A stretch of 64,000 nucleotides of DNA from NCBI GenBank assembly GCA_963597355.1, contig CAVBPR010000020.1, positions 1-64,000 of the forward strand, read 5' to 3'. Below, one piece after another: positions 17,720 to 25,427 of this stretch. The position numbers and the translations under genes were made by a program. Origin of the DNA: UMGS1766 sp963597355 (GTDB lineage Bacteria > Bacillota > Clostridia > Oscillospirales > Oscillospiraceae). Position 1 is the first letter of the stretch; each line of letters opens with the position of its first letter. Below the pieces are notes generated by a model that saw only the letters and a program-made list of their open reading frames with translations, was not told the DNA's origin and did no database searches.

Positions 17720-18304
17720 ATGAAGCGCAAACACATAGAAATCATAGTTGCCGTTGGGGTATTGTGTTTATTGGCAATACTAGTTGCTTATCATTTTGCC
17801 AGAGCATCATTTACTGATAAAAACAGCAACGACCCTAACTGGGCCAATACTCATATCGCCTTCGATACAGAGGAAGAGGCCGTAATCGCACTGGGTGATG
17901 ATTTATATATTCATGAGTTCTCGGCTTTTATACAGGAAACAGTTGTCGGCAACCGGCAACTGTCTTATGAGCTTGAGTTTCGTGAAGATGGAAAAACTGA
18001 TGATAGAACCACATGGACAATGTTTGCAATGGAGGTCTTAAGCAAGTCGGAGAATTGGGCTTTCTATATTTTCTTCGATTCTAATGATACCAGATTGGAT
18101 ACATTCACAACTACATTAACCTATGAAACATCGATCAATAGTACGTCCATATATTATTATCCTAACGATAAGGGCAGCACCTTTGAAGCAGCTACTTTTA
18201 AAAAACCAGGAATGGCCATTTACATTTCCTGCAACCATCATAACCCGATATCAGAGCCCGGCAATAAAGTTTTGTCGTGTACTGCTTTTCTTTTAGGGGG
18301 GTGA
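17720..18304 (+). CDS. Hypothetical membrane-anchored protein in AT-rich island
   Basis: 194 residues with AGGAGAG six bases before the ATG. One N-terminal transmembrane helix (about 8-28, IEIIVAVGVLCLLAILVAY) is followed by a mainly beta, polar domain with ITIAFDTEEEA-like acidic and aromatic segments; topology suggests an outside-facing domain. No family was recognised. The gene and its flanks (about 17580-18510) are clearly richer in A+T than the neighbours and use A/T-ending codons, which suggests recent acquisition. It stands alone on the plus strand between two minus-strand genes. Confidence 0.65.
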   Translation: MKRKHIEIIVAVGVLCLLAILVAYHFARASFTDKNSNDPNWANTHIAFDTEEEAVIALGDDLYIHEFSAFIQETVVGNRQLSYELEFREDGKTDDRTTWTMFAMEVLSKSENWAFYIFFDSNDTRLDTFTTTLTYETSINSTSIYYYPNDKGSTFEAATFKKPGMAIYISCNHHNPISEPGNKVLSCTAFLLGG

Positions 18305-18353
18305 TTGTTAACGAAGAGGAGCTGATGCACGGAAAGTGAAAGGAGATATATGT

Positions 18354-18452
18354 ATGAAAAAGAGTATCATGGTTGGAATGGGTATTCTGAAGTACATATT
18401 TGTTCAAATAATAGTATTTTCGGCACAAACACTAAGTACAAGGTTTAACAAT
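18354..18452 (+). other. Possible short or truncated ORF
   Basis: An ATG with a strong AAAGGAG site opens a hydrophobic N-terminus (MKKSIMVGMGILKYIFVQII), but the frame then runs through the terminator and into the antisense of the following gene. I read it as a remnant or a small peptide gene cut off near 18450. The end given is a judgement, not a stop codon. Confidence 0.25.
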
Positions 18453-18513
18453 CTGCGTTCCCATGTAAACCGCCCCCGTTGTTATTTTCAGGGAGTAAAT
18501 TTCTTTCGCTTGC

Positions 18514-18541
18514 AAAAAAAGGACGCGCTCCTCGCGCGTCC
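18514..18541 (-). terminator. Rho-independent terminator of lipoprotein gene
   Basis: GGACGCGC (18521-18528) pairs with GCGCGTCC (18534-18541); seven T follow on the minus strand. It is ten bases past the stop at 18551. Confidence 0.8.
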
Positions 18542-18550
18542 TTTGAACCG

Positions 18551-19462
18551 TCAGGCGTTTGTGTTGAGAACCTCTCCCAGGGGAATGGTGATATCCTTGG
18601 AGATCAGCACCTCTCCGGTCTCAAAATTGTACACTTCCAGATTGAAGCTCAGCTTGTCCTCTGCCGTTACCACAATGTCGTCGTAGGTGTCACCGTCCGC
18701 CACCCTGCCGGAGACTGCGCAGCGGGTGTAGGGCAGTACCTCGCTCCATAACCACATATCCACCAGGGTGTCGTTCAGATAAACCTTTCTCGAAGCAAGG
18801 TCGATGTCCAGTCCCGTGTCGTTTTCCAGGTAGAAAACCAGCTCGCTTCTGGTGTCGTCCACGTTCGTCTGTGCCAGCTTTACCGTAATTCCGTCTTTCT
18901 CCAGAACGGTAAGCCCATCCAGAGCTACCGGCTCTTCTCCGCCGGTGGTACTGGAGGTTGCAGTTTCATAACTGACGCTTCCGATGGAGTTGAATTCGTT
19001 GTCATAAATATCGATTCTCATGGAAATCGACCAGATGTAATCCTCCGCTCCCGCCGCGGCAAGCAGACTGCTGAAATCGTTGTAAGACACGACTTCCGCC
19101 GTGGTAACCGTATGGGAAGAAACATCGGAATTTTCAAAATATGATCCCAGCACCCAGCCGTTGACCACCAGAGAGGTCATGGAAAGATGAATGGTGCTCC
19201 GGGTGCCGTTTCGAACCGCAAACATCAGCGACGGCTCCTGAACCGTGCCGGTAATGCCGATGAGCTTGAGCTCAACGTCATCCTGTGAAAGCAATTTCGT
19301 CGGCTCAATGGTGGTTCCTTCCACAGAATAGGTCGTCTGATAATTGTCACTCAGGGCATTCAGCGCTTCCTTTCGCGCCGCCCGATCTTCCCGGCTGCCG
19401 CAGCCGGTCAGAAGAACGCCCAGCATGCAAAGCACCATCAACAGCCCGCAAATTCGTTTCAA
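18551..19462 (-). CDS. Lipoprotein, unknown function
   Basis: 303 residues from a TTG at 19462, six bases after GAGGTG; the upstream GTG at 19471 lies inside that ribosome site. The lipobox LLTGC gives a lipidated cysteine near residue 20 (MKRICGLLMVLCMLGVLLTGC). The rest looks like two beta-sandwich halves, each with a pattern of the type ELVFYLENDTGLDIDL / SLMFAVRNGTRSTIHLSM, as in DUF4352/DUF5067-like envelope proteins. It is a single-gene unit with its own promoter and terminator, divergent from mnmG. Confidence 0.75.
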   Translation of the reverse strand: MKRICGLLMVLCMLGVLLTGCGSREDRAARKEALNALSDNYQTTYSVEGTTIEPTKLLSQDDVELKLIGITGTVQEPSLMFAVRNGTRSTIHLSMTSLVVNGWVLGSYFENSDVSSHTVTTAEVVSYNDFSSLLAAAGAEDYIWSISMRIDIYDNEFNSIGSVSYETATSSTTGGEEPVALDGLTVLEKDGITVKLAQTNVDDTRSELVFYLENDTGLDIDLASRKVYLNDTLVDMWLWSEVLPYTRCAVSGRVADGDTYDDIVVTAEDKLSFNLEVYNFETGEVLISKDITIPLGEVLNTNA

Positions 19463-19506
19463 ACAAGTCACCTCACTGCATTACTTGTCCCATTTCCACT
19501 TGTAAC

Positions 19507-19535
19507 ATCTTAGCACAAAGCAGGTTTTTTGGCAA
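19507..19535 (-). promoter_or_regulatory. Promoter of lipoprotein gene
   Basis: Minus strand TTGCCA (19535-19530), 17-base spacer, TAAGAT (19512-19507), 45 bases from the TTG start. It lies back to back with the mnmG promoter, only 10 bases away. Confidence 0.6.
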
Positions 19536-19545
19536 CTCAGTCGGG

Positions 19546-19574
19546 TTGTAGTTCTCCAGAAATCGTGCTAAAAT
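19546..19574 (+). promoter_or_regulatory. Promoter of mnmG
   Basis: TTGTAG (19546-19551), 17-base spacer, TAAAAT (19569-19574). The transcript would begin near 19581 and immediately enter the hairpin at 19595-19624. Confidence 0.55.
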
Positions 19575-19594
19575 GAGGCGGTTACGGAGTTACC

Positions 19595-19624
19595 GGCATC
19601 CGTCCGCCGGACGGATGCCTTTTC
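19595..19624 (+). terminator. Terminator-like hairpin in the mnmG leader
   Basis: Perfect 11-base arms GGCATCCGTCC (19595-19605) and GGACGGATGCC (19609-19619) followed by TTTTC. It sits between promoter and gene, 50 bases before the start, so it may be an attenuator; no alternative antiterminator pairing was obvious. Confidence 0.5.
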
Positions 19625-19672
19625 TATGAAAAAAAGTCTTCCAGTTTTCTCCGCGAAAGGAGCACCCCGCCT

Positions 19673-21538
19673 ATGTATGAAGCCGGAACATTTGATATTG
19701 CCGTGATCGGCGCCGGTCACGCCGGCATTGAGGCCGCGCTGGCTGGCGCGCGGCTGGGTCTGCGCACCCTCTGCTTTACCGTCAATCTGGATGCGGTGGG
19801 CAATATGCCCTGCAATCCCGCCATTGGCGGAACCGGAAAGGGCCATCTGGTGCGGGAGCTGGACGCCCTCGGCGGCGAAATGGGTCGGGCCGCCGACAAG
19901 GCCTGCATTCAATACCGCCTGCTCAACCGGGGCAAGGGCCCTGCCGTCCACTCCCTGCGGGCGCAGGCTGACCGCCGCCGCTATCAGGAGGTTATGAAGC
20001 ACACCCTGGAAACCCAGGAAAACCTGTTTGTCCGGCAGGCGGAAGTGGTGGATATTCTGACGGAAAACAACGCCGTGTGCGGCGTTGTCACCGGCAACGG
20101 CGCCATTTTTCGGGTGCGTGCCTGCGTCATCGCCTCCGGCACTTATCTGGGGGGACGCACCATCGTCGGCGATGTGGTGCGCACCTCCGGCCCCGACGGC
20201 ATGCAGGCGGCGCTGGGGCTGACGGATCGACTGCTGGAACTGGGGCTGAACCTGCGCCGATTCAAGACAGGAACGCCCCCTCGGGTCAACCGCCGCAGTG
20301 TGGATTTTTCCAAAATGGAGCTTCAGCCGGGAGACGAAGAGGTAATTCCCTTCTCCTTCTCCACCGACCGTCCTCCCTGCAATCAGGCAGTGTGCTACCT
20401 GACCTATACCACCGGGGAAACCCACCGCATCATTCGGGAAAATCTGGATCGCAGTCCCCTCTACGACGGCACCATTGAATCCACCGGCCCCCGCTACTGC
20501 CCCTCCATCGAAACCAAGATCGTCCGTTTTCCCGACAAATCCCGGCACCAGCTGTTCATCGAGCCCATGGGACTGAACACGGAGGAGCTGTACATTCAGG
20601 GCTTTTCCTCCTCCATGCCGGAAGATGTTCAGGTGGATATGCTTCACTCTGTGCCCGGACTGGAGCAGGCGGAGATGACCCGCTGTGCCTACGCCATTGA
20701 ATACGACTGCATTGATCCCACCGAGCTGCGGCCCACGCTGGAAACCAAGAAGGTGGCTGGACTCTACGGCGCCGGACAATTCAACGGTTCCTCCGGCTAT
20801 GAAGAGGCGGCGGCTCAGGGCTTTGTCGCCGGAGTCAACGCCGCTTTGAAACTGAAGGGAGAAGAACCCCTCATTCTTCGCAGAGATCAGGGCTACATCG
20901 GCGTGCTCATTGACGACCTGGTCACCAAAGGAACGGAAGAGCCCTACCGCATGATGACCAGCCGCACCGAATACCGCCTGCTCCATCGCCAGGACAACGC
21001 AGACCAGCGGCTGAGCGGCATCGGCCACCGCATCGGTCTGGTCAGCGACGAAGCCTTCCGCAAGGTGGAGGAAAAATATGCCGCCGTTGAACGGGAGCAG
21101 GAGCGGCTGGAGCACACCGGAACCTCCGCCACCCCGGAACTGGCCGCTCTGCTGGAACAGCGGGGAGAACAGCCCCCGAAATCCGGCAGCGCCAAGCTGG
21201 CTGACCTGCTCCGCCGCCCCAGAATCAACTATGCCGATCTGGCCCCTTTCGATCCCCAGCGGCCGGAGCTGGACAAGGCGGTGACCGAGGAAGTGGAAAT
21301 TGCCATGAAGTATCAGGGCTATATCGCCCGTCAGCTGCGGCAGGTGGAGGAGTTCCGCCGGCTGGAGGCCCGGTCTCTGCCGGAGGAAATCGACTACGCC
21401 AGCCTCTCCGGCCTGCGGCTGGAGGCCCGGGAAAAGCTGGAGCGGATCCGCCCCATGAATCTGGGGCAGGCCAGCCGCATTTCCGGCGTCAGCCCTGCGG
21501 ATGTGGCGGCACTGATGATCTGGCTTGAAAAAAAATAA
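19673..21538 (+). CDS. mnmG: tRNA uridine-5-carboxymethylaminomethyl(34) synthesis enzyme MnmG
   Basis: 621 residues, the usual length. With MnmE it installs the carboxymethylaminomethyl group on U34 of several tRNAs, using FAD and methylene-tetrahydrofolate. Visible family marks are the dinucleotide fold [12 protein letters not shown], the [18 protein letters not shown] block, [38 protein letters not shown] and the C-terminal [17 protein letters not shown] and [19 protein letters not shown] precedes the start. mnmE is not in the window, so the pair is not adjacent here. Confidence 0.97.
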   Translation: MYEAGTFDIAVIGAGHAGIEAALAGARLGLRTLCFTVNLDAVGNMPCNPAIGGTGKGHLVRELDALGGEMGRAADKACIQYRLLNRGKGPAVHSLRAQADRRRYQEVMKHTLETQENLFVRQAEVVDILTENNAVCGVVTGNGAIFRVRACVIASGTYLGGRTIVGDVVRTSGPDGMQAALGLTDRLLELGLNLRRFKTGTPPRVNRRSVDFSKMELQPGDEEVIPFSFSTDRPPCNQAVCYLTYTTGETHRIIRENLDRSPLYDGTIESTGPRYCPSIETKIVRFPDKSRHQLFIEPMGLNTEELYIQGFSSSMPEDVQVDMLHSVPGLEQAEMTRCAYAIEYDCIDPTELRPTLETKKVAGLYGAGQFNGSSGYEEAAAQGFVAGVNAALKLKGEEPLILRRDQGYIGVLIDDLVTKGTEEPYRMMTSRTEYRLLHRQDNADQRLSGIGHRIGLVSDEAFRKVEEKYAAVEREQERLEHTGTSATPELAALLEQRGEQPPKSGSAKLADLLRRPRINYADLAPFDPQRPELDKAVTEEVEIAMKYQGYIARQLRQVEEFRRLEARSLPEEIDYASLSGLRLEAREKLERIRPMNLGQASRISGVSPADVAALMIWLEKK

Positions 21539-21559
21539 CACATTATCGAAGCAAATTGC

Positions 21560-21588
21560 TTGACAAAGCAAGCGGTCATTGCTATAAT
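21560..21588 (+). promoter_or_regulatory. Promoter of infC-rpmI-rplT
   Basis: Consensus TTGACA (21560-21565), 17-base spacer, consensus TATAAT (21583-21588). Both hexamers are perfect, as expected for a ribosomal protein operon. Confidence 0.85.
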
Positions 21589-21594
21589 AGTCCA

Positions 21595-21750
21595 GCAAAA
21601 GAAAGCAGGAATGGTGTCCCATCCTCACCCTCAGCGAACAGCAAAAGGGTTAACAATCTCGATTTATCCTTCCCTTTGTCTCTGGCAGATGGAAGGCTCG
21701 TGTTGTGCGGATGCCGTTTCGGTATCCGCTTTTTTCATCGTTTTTATGGA
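21595..21750 (+). promoter_or_regulatory. infC leader, L20-type autoregulatory attenuator
   Basis: A leader of about 165 bases separates promoter and infC. It ends in an intrinsic terminator: GCGGATGCCG (21707-21716) pairs with CGGTATCCGC (21720-21729), followed by TTTTTT (21730-21735), 26 bases before the start codon. In Firmicutes this position holds the L20 leader, where ribosomal protein L20 binding promotes termination. I did not model the L20-binding fold. Confidence 0.7.
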
Positions 21751-21761
21751 GGTGTATCGGT

Positions 21762-22358
21762 ATTAGCACTAAGACGCAGGATCATCAGATCAATGAAGAA
21801 ATCCGCGATAAGGAAGTCCGCCTGATTGGCGCGGACGGCGAGCAGCTGGGCATTATGTCCTCCGCTCAGGCTCTTCAAACCGCTGAGGAGGCAGGCCTGG
21901 ACCTGGTGAAGATTTCCCCCAAGGCCGTTCCTCCCGTGTGCAAGGTCATGGACTACGGCAAGTTCCGTTTTGAGCAGGCCAAGCGCGAAAAAGAGGCTAA
22001 GAAGAATCAGCATGTGGTTGAGATCAAGGAAGTACGCATGTCCCCCGGCATTGACGTGGGCGACTTCAACACCAAGCTGCGCTCGGCTCAGAAGTTTTTG
22101 GGCGAGGGCAACCGGGTGAAGGTTACCGTGCGTTTCCGCGGCCGTGAGATGGCTCACACCGAGATCGGTCTCAATCTGCTCAAGGATTTCGCCGCTCAGT
22201 GCTCCGCCATCGCCAATATGGATAAGTCCCCCAAGCTGGAGGGCCGTCATATGTCCATGTTCCTTGCTCCCAAAACGTCCAAGGAACTGAAGAAGGATGC
22301 CAAGGAGCGGGAAGCCGCAGAAGCAGCCGCCAAGGCTGCCGCAAGCGAAGAAGCTTAA
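21762..22358 (+). CDS. infC: Translation initiation factor IF-3
   Basis: 198 residues starting at an ATT (21762) eight bases after GGAGGT. An in-frame ATG at 21705 lies inside the leader terminator and is not used. AUU starts are the hallmark of infC, which IF-3 itself represses by proofreading the start codon. The protein begins ISTKTQDHQINEEIRDKEVRLIGADG and contains the family segments YGKFRFEQAKREKEAKK, KEVRMSPGIDVGDFNTKLR and KVTVRFRGREMAHTEIG. The C-terminal tail is Lys/Glu/Ala-rich. Confidence 0.95.
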   Translation: MSTKTQDHQINEEIRDKEVRLIGADGEQLGIMSSAQALQTAEEAGLDLVKISPKAVPPVCKVMDYGKFRFEQAKREKEAKKNQHVVEIKEVRMSPGIDVGDFNTKLRSAQKFLGEGNRVKVTVRFRGREMAHTEIGLNLLKDFAAQCSAIANMDKSPKLEGRHMSMFLAPKTSKELKKDAKEREAAEAAAKAAASEEA

Positions 22359-22401
22359 GTAAGGCCGGCGGGATACGCCGGGTTTGAAAGGAGAACCAAC
22401 T

Positions 22402-22605
22402 ATGGCCAAGCTGAAAACCAAGACCCACAGCGGTGCAAAGAAAAGATTTAAGGTCACCAAGAACGGTCACGTGAAGCGTGCACACGCTTTCACCAGCCAC
22501 ATTCTGACCAAGAAGACCACCAAGCGCAAGAGAGGCCTCCGCATGGGTGCCTATGCTGATGTGACCAATGAGGCCACTATCCGCAAGATGATCCCTTACA
22601 AATAA
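22402..22605 (+). CDS. rpmI: 50S ribosomal protein bL35
   Basis: 67 residues, [19 protein letters not shown]..., typical length and sequence, ending with RKMIPYK. GAAAGGAG lies before the ATG at 22402; an upstream in-frame ATG at 22384 is part of the ribosome-site region. Second gene of the infC operon. Confidence 0.97.
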   Translation: MAKLKTKTHSGAKKRFKVTKNGHVKRAHAFTSHILTKKTTKRKRGLRMGAYADVTNEATIRKMIPYK

Positions 22606-22636
22606 GACAATCACCCGAAGATAGGAGGCATTTGAA

Positions 22637-22993
22637 ATGGCAAGAGTTAAACGCGCAATGATGACGCGCAAGAGAAGAAATAGAACCCTGAAGCTGGCAA
22701 AGGGCTACTGGGGCTCCAAGTCCAAGCACTTTAAGATGGCCAAGCAGGCTCTGATGAAGTCTGGTGCCTATGCTTACGCTGGCCGCCGCATGAAGAAGCG
22801 CGACTTCCGTCAGCTGTGGATCACCCGTATCAGCGCTGCCTGCAAGACCAACGGCATGAACTACTCCAGCTTCATGCACGGCCTGAAGCTGGCTGATGTC
22901 CAGATCGACCGCAAGATGCTGGCTGAGCTGGCCGTCAACGACAAGGCTGCTTTCACCCAGCTGACCGAGCTGGCAAAGTCCAAGCTGGCCTGA
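22637..22993 (+). CDS. rplT: 50S ribosomal protein bL20
   Basis: 118 residues with the family start [16 protein letters not shown] and the conserved FIARINAA-like segment (here [21 protein letters not shown]). AGGAGG precedes the start. Besides its structural role in 50S assembly, L20 is the expected repressor acting on the infC leader of this operon. Confidence 0.97.
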   Translation: MARVKRAMMTRKRRNRTLKLAKGYWGSKSKHFKMAKQALMKSGAYAYAGRRMKKRDFRQLWITRISAACKTNGMNYSSFMHGLKLADVQIDRKMLAELAVNDKAAFTQLTELAKSKLA

Positions 22994-23008
22994 TTTTTCT
23001 AAGACAGC

Positions 23009-23045
23009 AAAGAGCAGGAATCGTTAGATTCCTGCTCTTTTTCTT
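23009..23045. terminator. Terminator of the infC operon, shared with trmB
   Basis: Perfect 14-base arms AAAGAGCAGGAATC (23009-23022) and GATTCCTGCTCTTT (23027-23040) followed by TTTTTCTT. It is 15 bases past rplT and 8 bases from the trmB stop, so it probably serves both strands. Confidence 0.85.
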
Positions 23046-23052
23046 ATTCTTT

Positions 23053-23829
23053 TCAGCTGTTGCGCCGCTGTTCCGCCTGCAGAGCGATTTCATGCTCCCG
23101 CACATACTTTTCCAGACCCCGGGGAATCGGGTCCCCTTCCTTCCAGTAGGACAGCAGTCCCAGCGCCGGTTCTTCCCCCGGTGTTTCCGGCAGAGCCGTC
23201 TTTGTTCCGACGCAGCGGTTGATTTTTACCCCCTGCTCATGGAACACCGCCTCAAAGTCCGTCATCACCACGTCCGCCTGCTGGCCGTGCAGATCGAAGC
23301 TCACTTCGCTGAGATCGTAGCCGGCCCGGGGGAACTGGGTCAGGGAAAACTCGAACAGCGGCCGGTTATCCGTCTTAAAGTGAATCTGACCGCCGGAGCA
23401 CAGAACATCCCGATAGGACTTCAAAAAGCCCTCGTGGGTCAGACGGCGCTTGGCGTGCTTCTTGCTGGGCCACGGATCGCAGAAGTTGATGTAAATCCGG
23501 TCGATCTCATCCGGTGCAAACCAGTCCGACAGGGAAGCCGCATCGTCGCAGATGAACACCACGTTGGTCAGTTCCCTTTCCTTTGCCCGCTCCATCGCCA
23601 TCACCAGCGCGTCCGGAATGCGCTCCACCGCAAGGAACAGCACCTCCGGCTCTCTCGCCGCGGTTTCCACCGTAAAGCGTCCCTTGCCGCAGCCAAGCTC
23701 CAGCCGAACCTCCCGTGCGGCAGGCATTTTCTCCCGCCAGCGGCCTTTCCACTCCGCCGGAGACTTCTCCTGCCAGGGGGCGCAGGCCTCCAGCCGGGGC
23801 TGCAAATTCTTCTTCTTTCGCATTCTCAT
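23053..23829 (-). CDS. trmB: tRNA (guanine-N7-)-methyltransferase
   Basis: 258 residues from the ATG at 23829 (GAGGAAAG upstream), giving the family's usual start MRMRKKKNLQPR. The same frame stays open through the tRNA gene to 24084, but that extension is not coding. Motifs: SAM-binding LELGCGKGRF, the acidic VFICDDA and the diagnostic INFCDPWPSKKHAKRRL, plus HFKTDNRPLFEFS. It methylates G46 in the variable loop of tRNAs. The C-terminal tail (about 25 residues, charged) is slightly longer than usual. Confidence 0.93.
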   Translation of the reverse strand: MRMRKKKNLQPRLEACAPWQEKSPAEWKGRWREKMPAAREVRLELGCGKGRFTVETAAREPEVLFLAVERIPDALVMAMERAKERELTNVVFICDDAASLSDWFAPDEIDRIYINFCDPWPSKKHAKRRLTHEGFLKSYRDVLCSGGQIHFKTDNRPLFEFSLTQFPRAGYDLSEVSFDLHGQQADVVMTDFEAVFHEQGVKINRCVGTKTALPETPGEEPALGLLSYWKEGDPIPRGLEKYVREHEIALQAEQRRNS

Positions 23830-23898
23830 AGGACTTTCCTCGCTGTCGATTTCATTTTGCTTATCATAGCATATTCCCATTTTTCTCGCAAGAAGCAC

Positions 23899-23927
23899 TT
23901 GAAATTGCACCGACAATCCGCTATAAT
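23899..23927 (+). promoter_or_regulatory. Promoter of tRNA-Pro
   Basis: TTGAAA (23899-23904), 17-base spacer, TATAAT (23922-23927), 18 bases before the tRNA 5' end. Confidence 0.7.
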
Positions 23928-23944
23928 GTATGGGTAACATTTTT

Positions 23945-24020
23945 CCGGGTGTAGCGCAGTTGGTAGCGCGCCAGCTTTGGGAGCTGGATGCCGTGCGTTC
24001 GAGTCGCACCACTCGGACCA
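23945..24020 (+). tRNA. tRNA-Pro (anticodon UGG)
   Basis: 76 bases including an encoded CCA. The acceptor stem CCGGGTG pairs with CACTCGG (one G-T), the anticodon arm is CCAGC-TTTGGGA-GCTGG with anticodon TGG, and the T arm is GTGCG-TTCGAGT-CGCAC. The D arm GCGC...GCGC with TAGCGCAGTTGGTAGCGCG is standard. Confidence 0.95.
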
Positions 24021-24021
24021 A

Positions 24022-24059
24022 AACCTCGCTGAAATCGACGATTTCAGCGAGGTTTTTTC
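24022..24059 (+). terminator. Terminator of tRNA-Pro
   Basis: AACCTCGCTGAAAT (24022-24035) pairs with ATTTCAGCGAGGTT (24041-24054), followed by a T run. Confidence 0.85.
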
Positions 24060-24087
24060 TATAATTCATTAATCTATAATTCATTAA
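24058..24087. repeat. Two perfect tandem copies of a 15-base unit
   Basis: TCTATAATTCATTAA occurs at 24058-24072 and again at 24073-24087, followed by a partial TC.GTATAG. It fills the gap between the tRNA terminator and the stop of the Fic gene. AT-rich, like the intergenic edges of mobile DNA next to tRNA genes. Confidence 0.8.
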
Positions 24088-24103
24088 TCAGTATAGAAAA
24101 ACC

Positions 24104-25150
24104 CTAATCCAATCTGAAATAACAGGTATTCTTCCCGTTTCCTTCTTTTTTCAGCTCACCGGCTGCAACCAGTTTTCGCAAAGCACCCTCAATGGAGCTG
24201 TCACTGAGGGTCGGGCAGAGCTCCCGAACATCCTGCTTGTTGAACCGCCCGATTTTGTTTTTGCTTGCCCTGCGCACCATTTCCAGTGCGGGCAATTTGA
24301 TTTCCACAAGCGCCACACGATCCTCAAAGTCTTTATAGGCCGCAAGAATCGTTCCCAGCAAATACTTGATGAACGGCACGACGTCCTCCGTGCCCTCCTG
24401 CCAGCCGGTTTGCGCCTGCGCAAGAGCATCGTAGTACAGATCCTTGTTTTTCGCAATCTTAGCCTCAAGGGAGATATATCTGCCAACATAAAATCCATTC
24501 CGATACAGAAGCAGCGTTGTGAGCAATCGGCTCATTCTTCCGTTTCCATCGTTGAAAGGATGGATGCACAGAAAATCGTGAATAAAGACCGGAATTGCAA
24601 TCAGCGGCTCCAACTCCATATTTCCAATCACACGGTTGTATTCCTCGCAGATTCTGTCCAGCGCTTCCGGCGTTTCATAAGGTGCAAGGGGTGTGAACAG
24701 CGTTTCTACATGACCGTCCGGATAAGTAGCTGTGATATAATTCTGCACATTTTTTGTGCGGCCCGCAAGCGGGTTATTCATGTGACTGTACAGGATTTTA
24801 TGAAGCTGCAGGATATAGTTCTGCGTGATTGGAATCGCATCAAAGCTCTCGTGAATGATACTCAGCACATCGCGATATCCGGCAATTTCCTGCTCGTCAC
24901 GGTTTTTCGGCGTGGTTTTCTCCTCGACGAGCTGCCGGATTCGGCTACTCGTGGTGACGATACCCTCAATTGCATTGGATGCCTCGGTACTCTGTATCTT
25001 TGCAATCTCCACCAGCTTCTCAAGTTCCTCCGGGCGCTGCTTCAGATACAGCTCCTGTTTCCCGGCTTCCTTATATATTGCCGCAATCAGGCTGAGAATC
25101 TCGGAATCCCACTTCTGTTCCCGGATTGCGGAGTAATGGAAGGTTCTCAT
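24104..25150 (-). CDS. Fic family protein (AMPylase-type), N-terminal inhibitory helix
   Basis: 348 residues from the ATG at 25150; GGAGGTGA lies between it and an earlier in-frame ATG at 25168. A class II inhibitory motif SNAIEG (residues 58-63) precedes the Fic core, whose motif HPFNDGNGR begins at residue 197. Fic enzymes transfer AMP or other phosphate groups to protein targets, and the inhibitory glutamate blocks ATP. A winged-helix-like C-terminus (about 285-348, FNKQDVRELCPTLSDSSIEGALRKL) suggests DNA binding, as in many Fic-wHTH proteins that repress themselves. No antitoxin gene is adjacent. Confidence 0.9.
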   Translation of the reverse strand: MRTFHYSAIREQKWDSEILSLIAAIYKEAGKQELYLKQRPEELEKLVEIAKIQSTEASNAIEGIVTTSSRIRQLVEEKTTPKNRDEQEIAGYRDVLSIIHESFDAIPITQNYILQLHKILYSHMNNPLAGRTKNVQNYITATYPDGHVETLFTPLAPYETPEALDRICEEYNRVIGNMELEPLIAIPVFIHDFLCIHPFNDGNGRMSRLLTTLLLYRNGFYVGRYISLEAKIAKNKDLYYDALAQAQTGWQEGTEDVVPFIKYLLGTILAAYKDFEDRVALVEIKLPALEMVRRASKNKIGRFNKQDVRELCPTLSDSSIEGALRKLVAAGELKKEGNGKNTCYFRLD

Positions 25151-25169
25151 CCCCTCACCTCCATTCATT

Positions 25170-25207
25170 TTCCCTTAAATGATAATGCAAAATAAGGGAA
25201 TCGTCAA
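25170..25207 (-). promoter_or_regulatory. Fic promoter with overlapping palindrome
   Basis: Minus strand TTGACG (25207-25202), 17-base spacer, TATCAT (25184-25179). A perfect inverted repeat TTCCCTTA (25170-25177) / TAAGGGAA (25193-25200) brackets the -10 box, so a bound repressor would block transcription. The Fic protein's own C-terminal winged helix is the natural candidate (inference). Confidence 0.6.
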
Positions 25208-25354
25208 CAAATTGTGGGATAAAAACCTTACGGTGCCGTCTACATCAAAGGATTTATGCTCCGCTGGCGGAAAAACTGCCGCCTACCTTCCCTTGGTAAA
25301 CTGCAATCCGCTGTCAAAGCAGCGCATCGATTCCGCCCACCTCCCGGAAACCAC

Positions 25355-25383
25355 TTGCATAACCCCGTCCTCCGCGTTACAAT
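25355..25383 (+). promoter_or_regulatory. Promoter of the beta-hydroxyacid dehydrogenase gene
   Basis: TTGCAT (25355-25360), 17-base spacer, TACAAT (25378-25383), 44 bases before the start codon. Confidence 0.55.
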
Positions 25384-25427
25384 ACAGACCACACCTACTG
25401 ATTCTGATCAAAACAGGAGTGAATTGC

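Noticed and set aside
17720..18304. Bacteriocin or toxin gene
   Set aside because: No leader peptide, immunity partner or toxin motif is visible; kept as a hypothetical membrane-anchored protein.
19568..21628. 686-codon minus-strand frame
   Set aside because: Exact antisense of mnmG, which is unambiguous.
23830..24084. N-terminal extension of trmB
   Set aside because: It would read through the tRNA-Pro gene and its promoter; the family start MRMRKK is at 23829.
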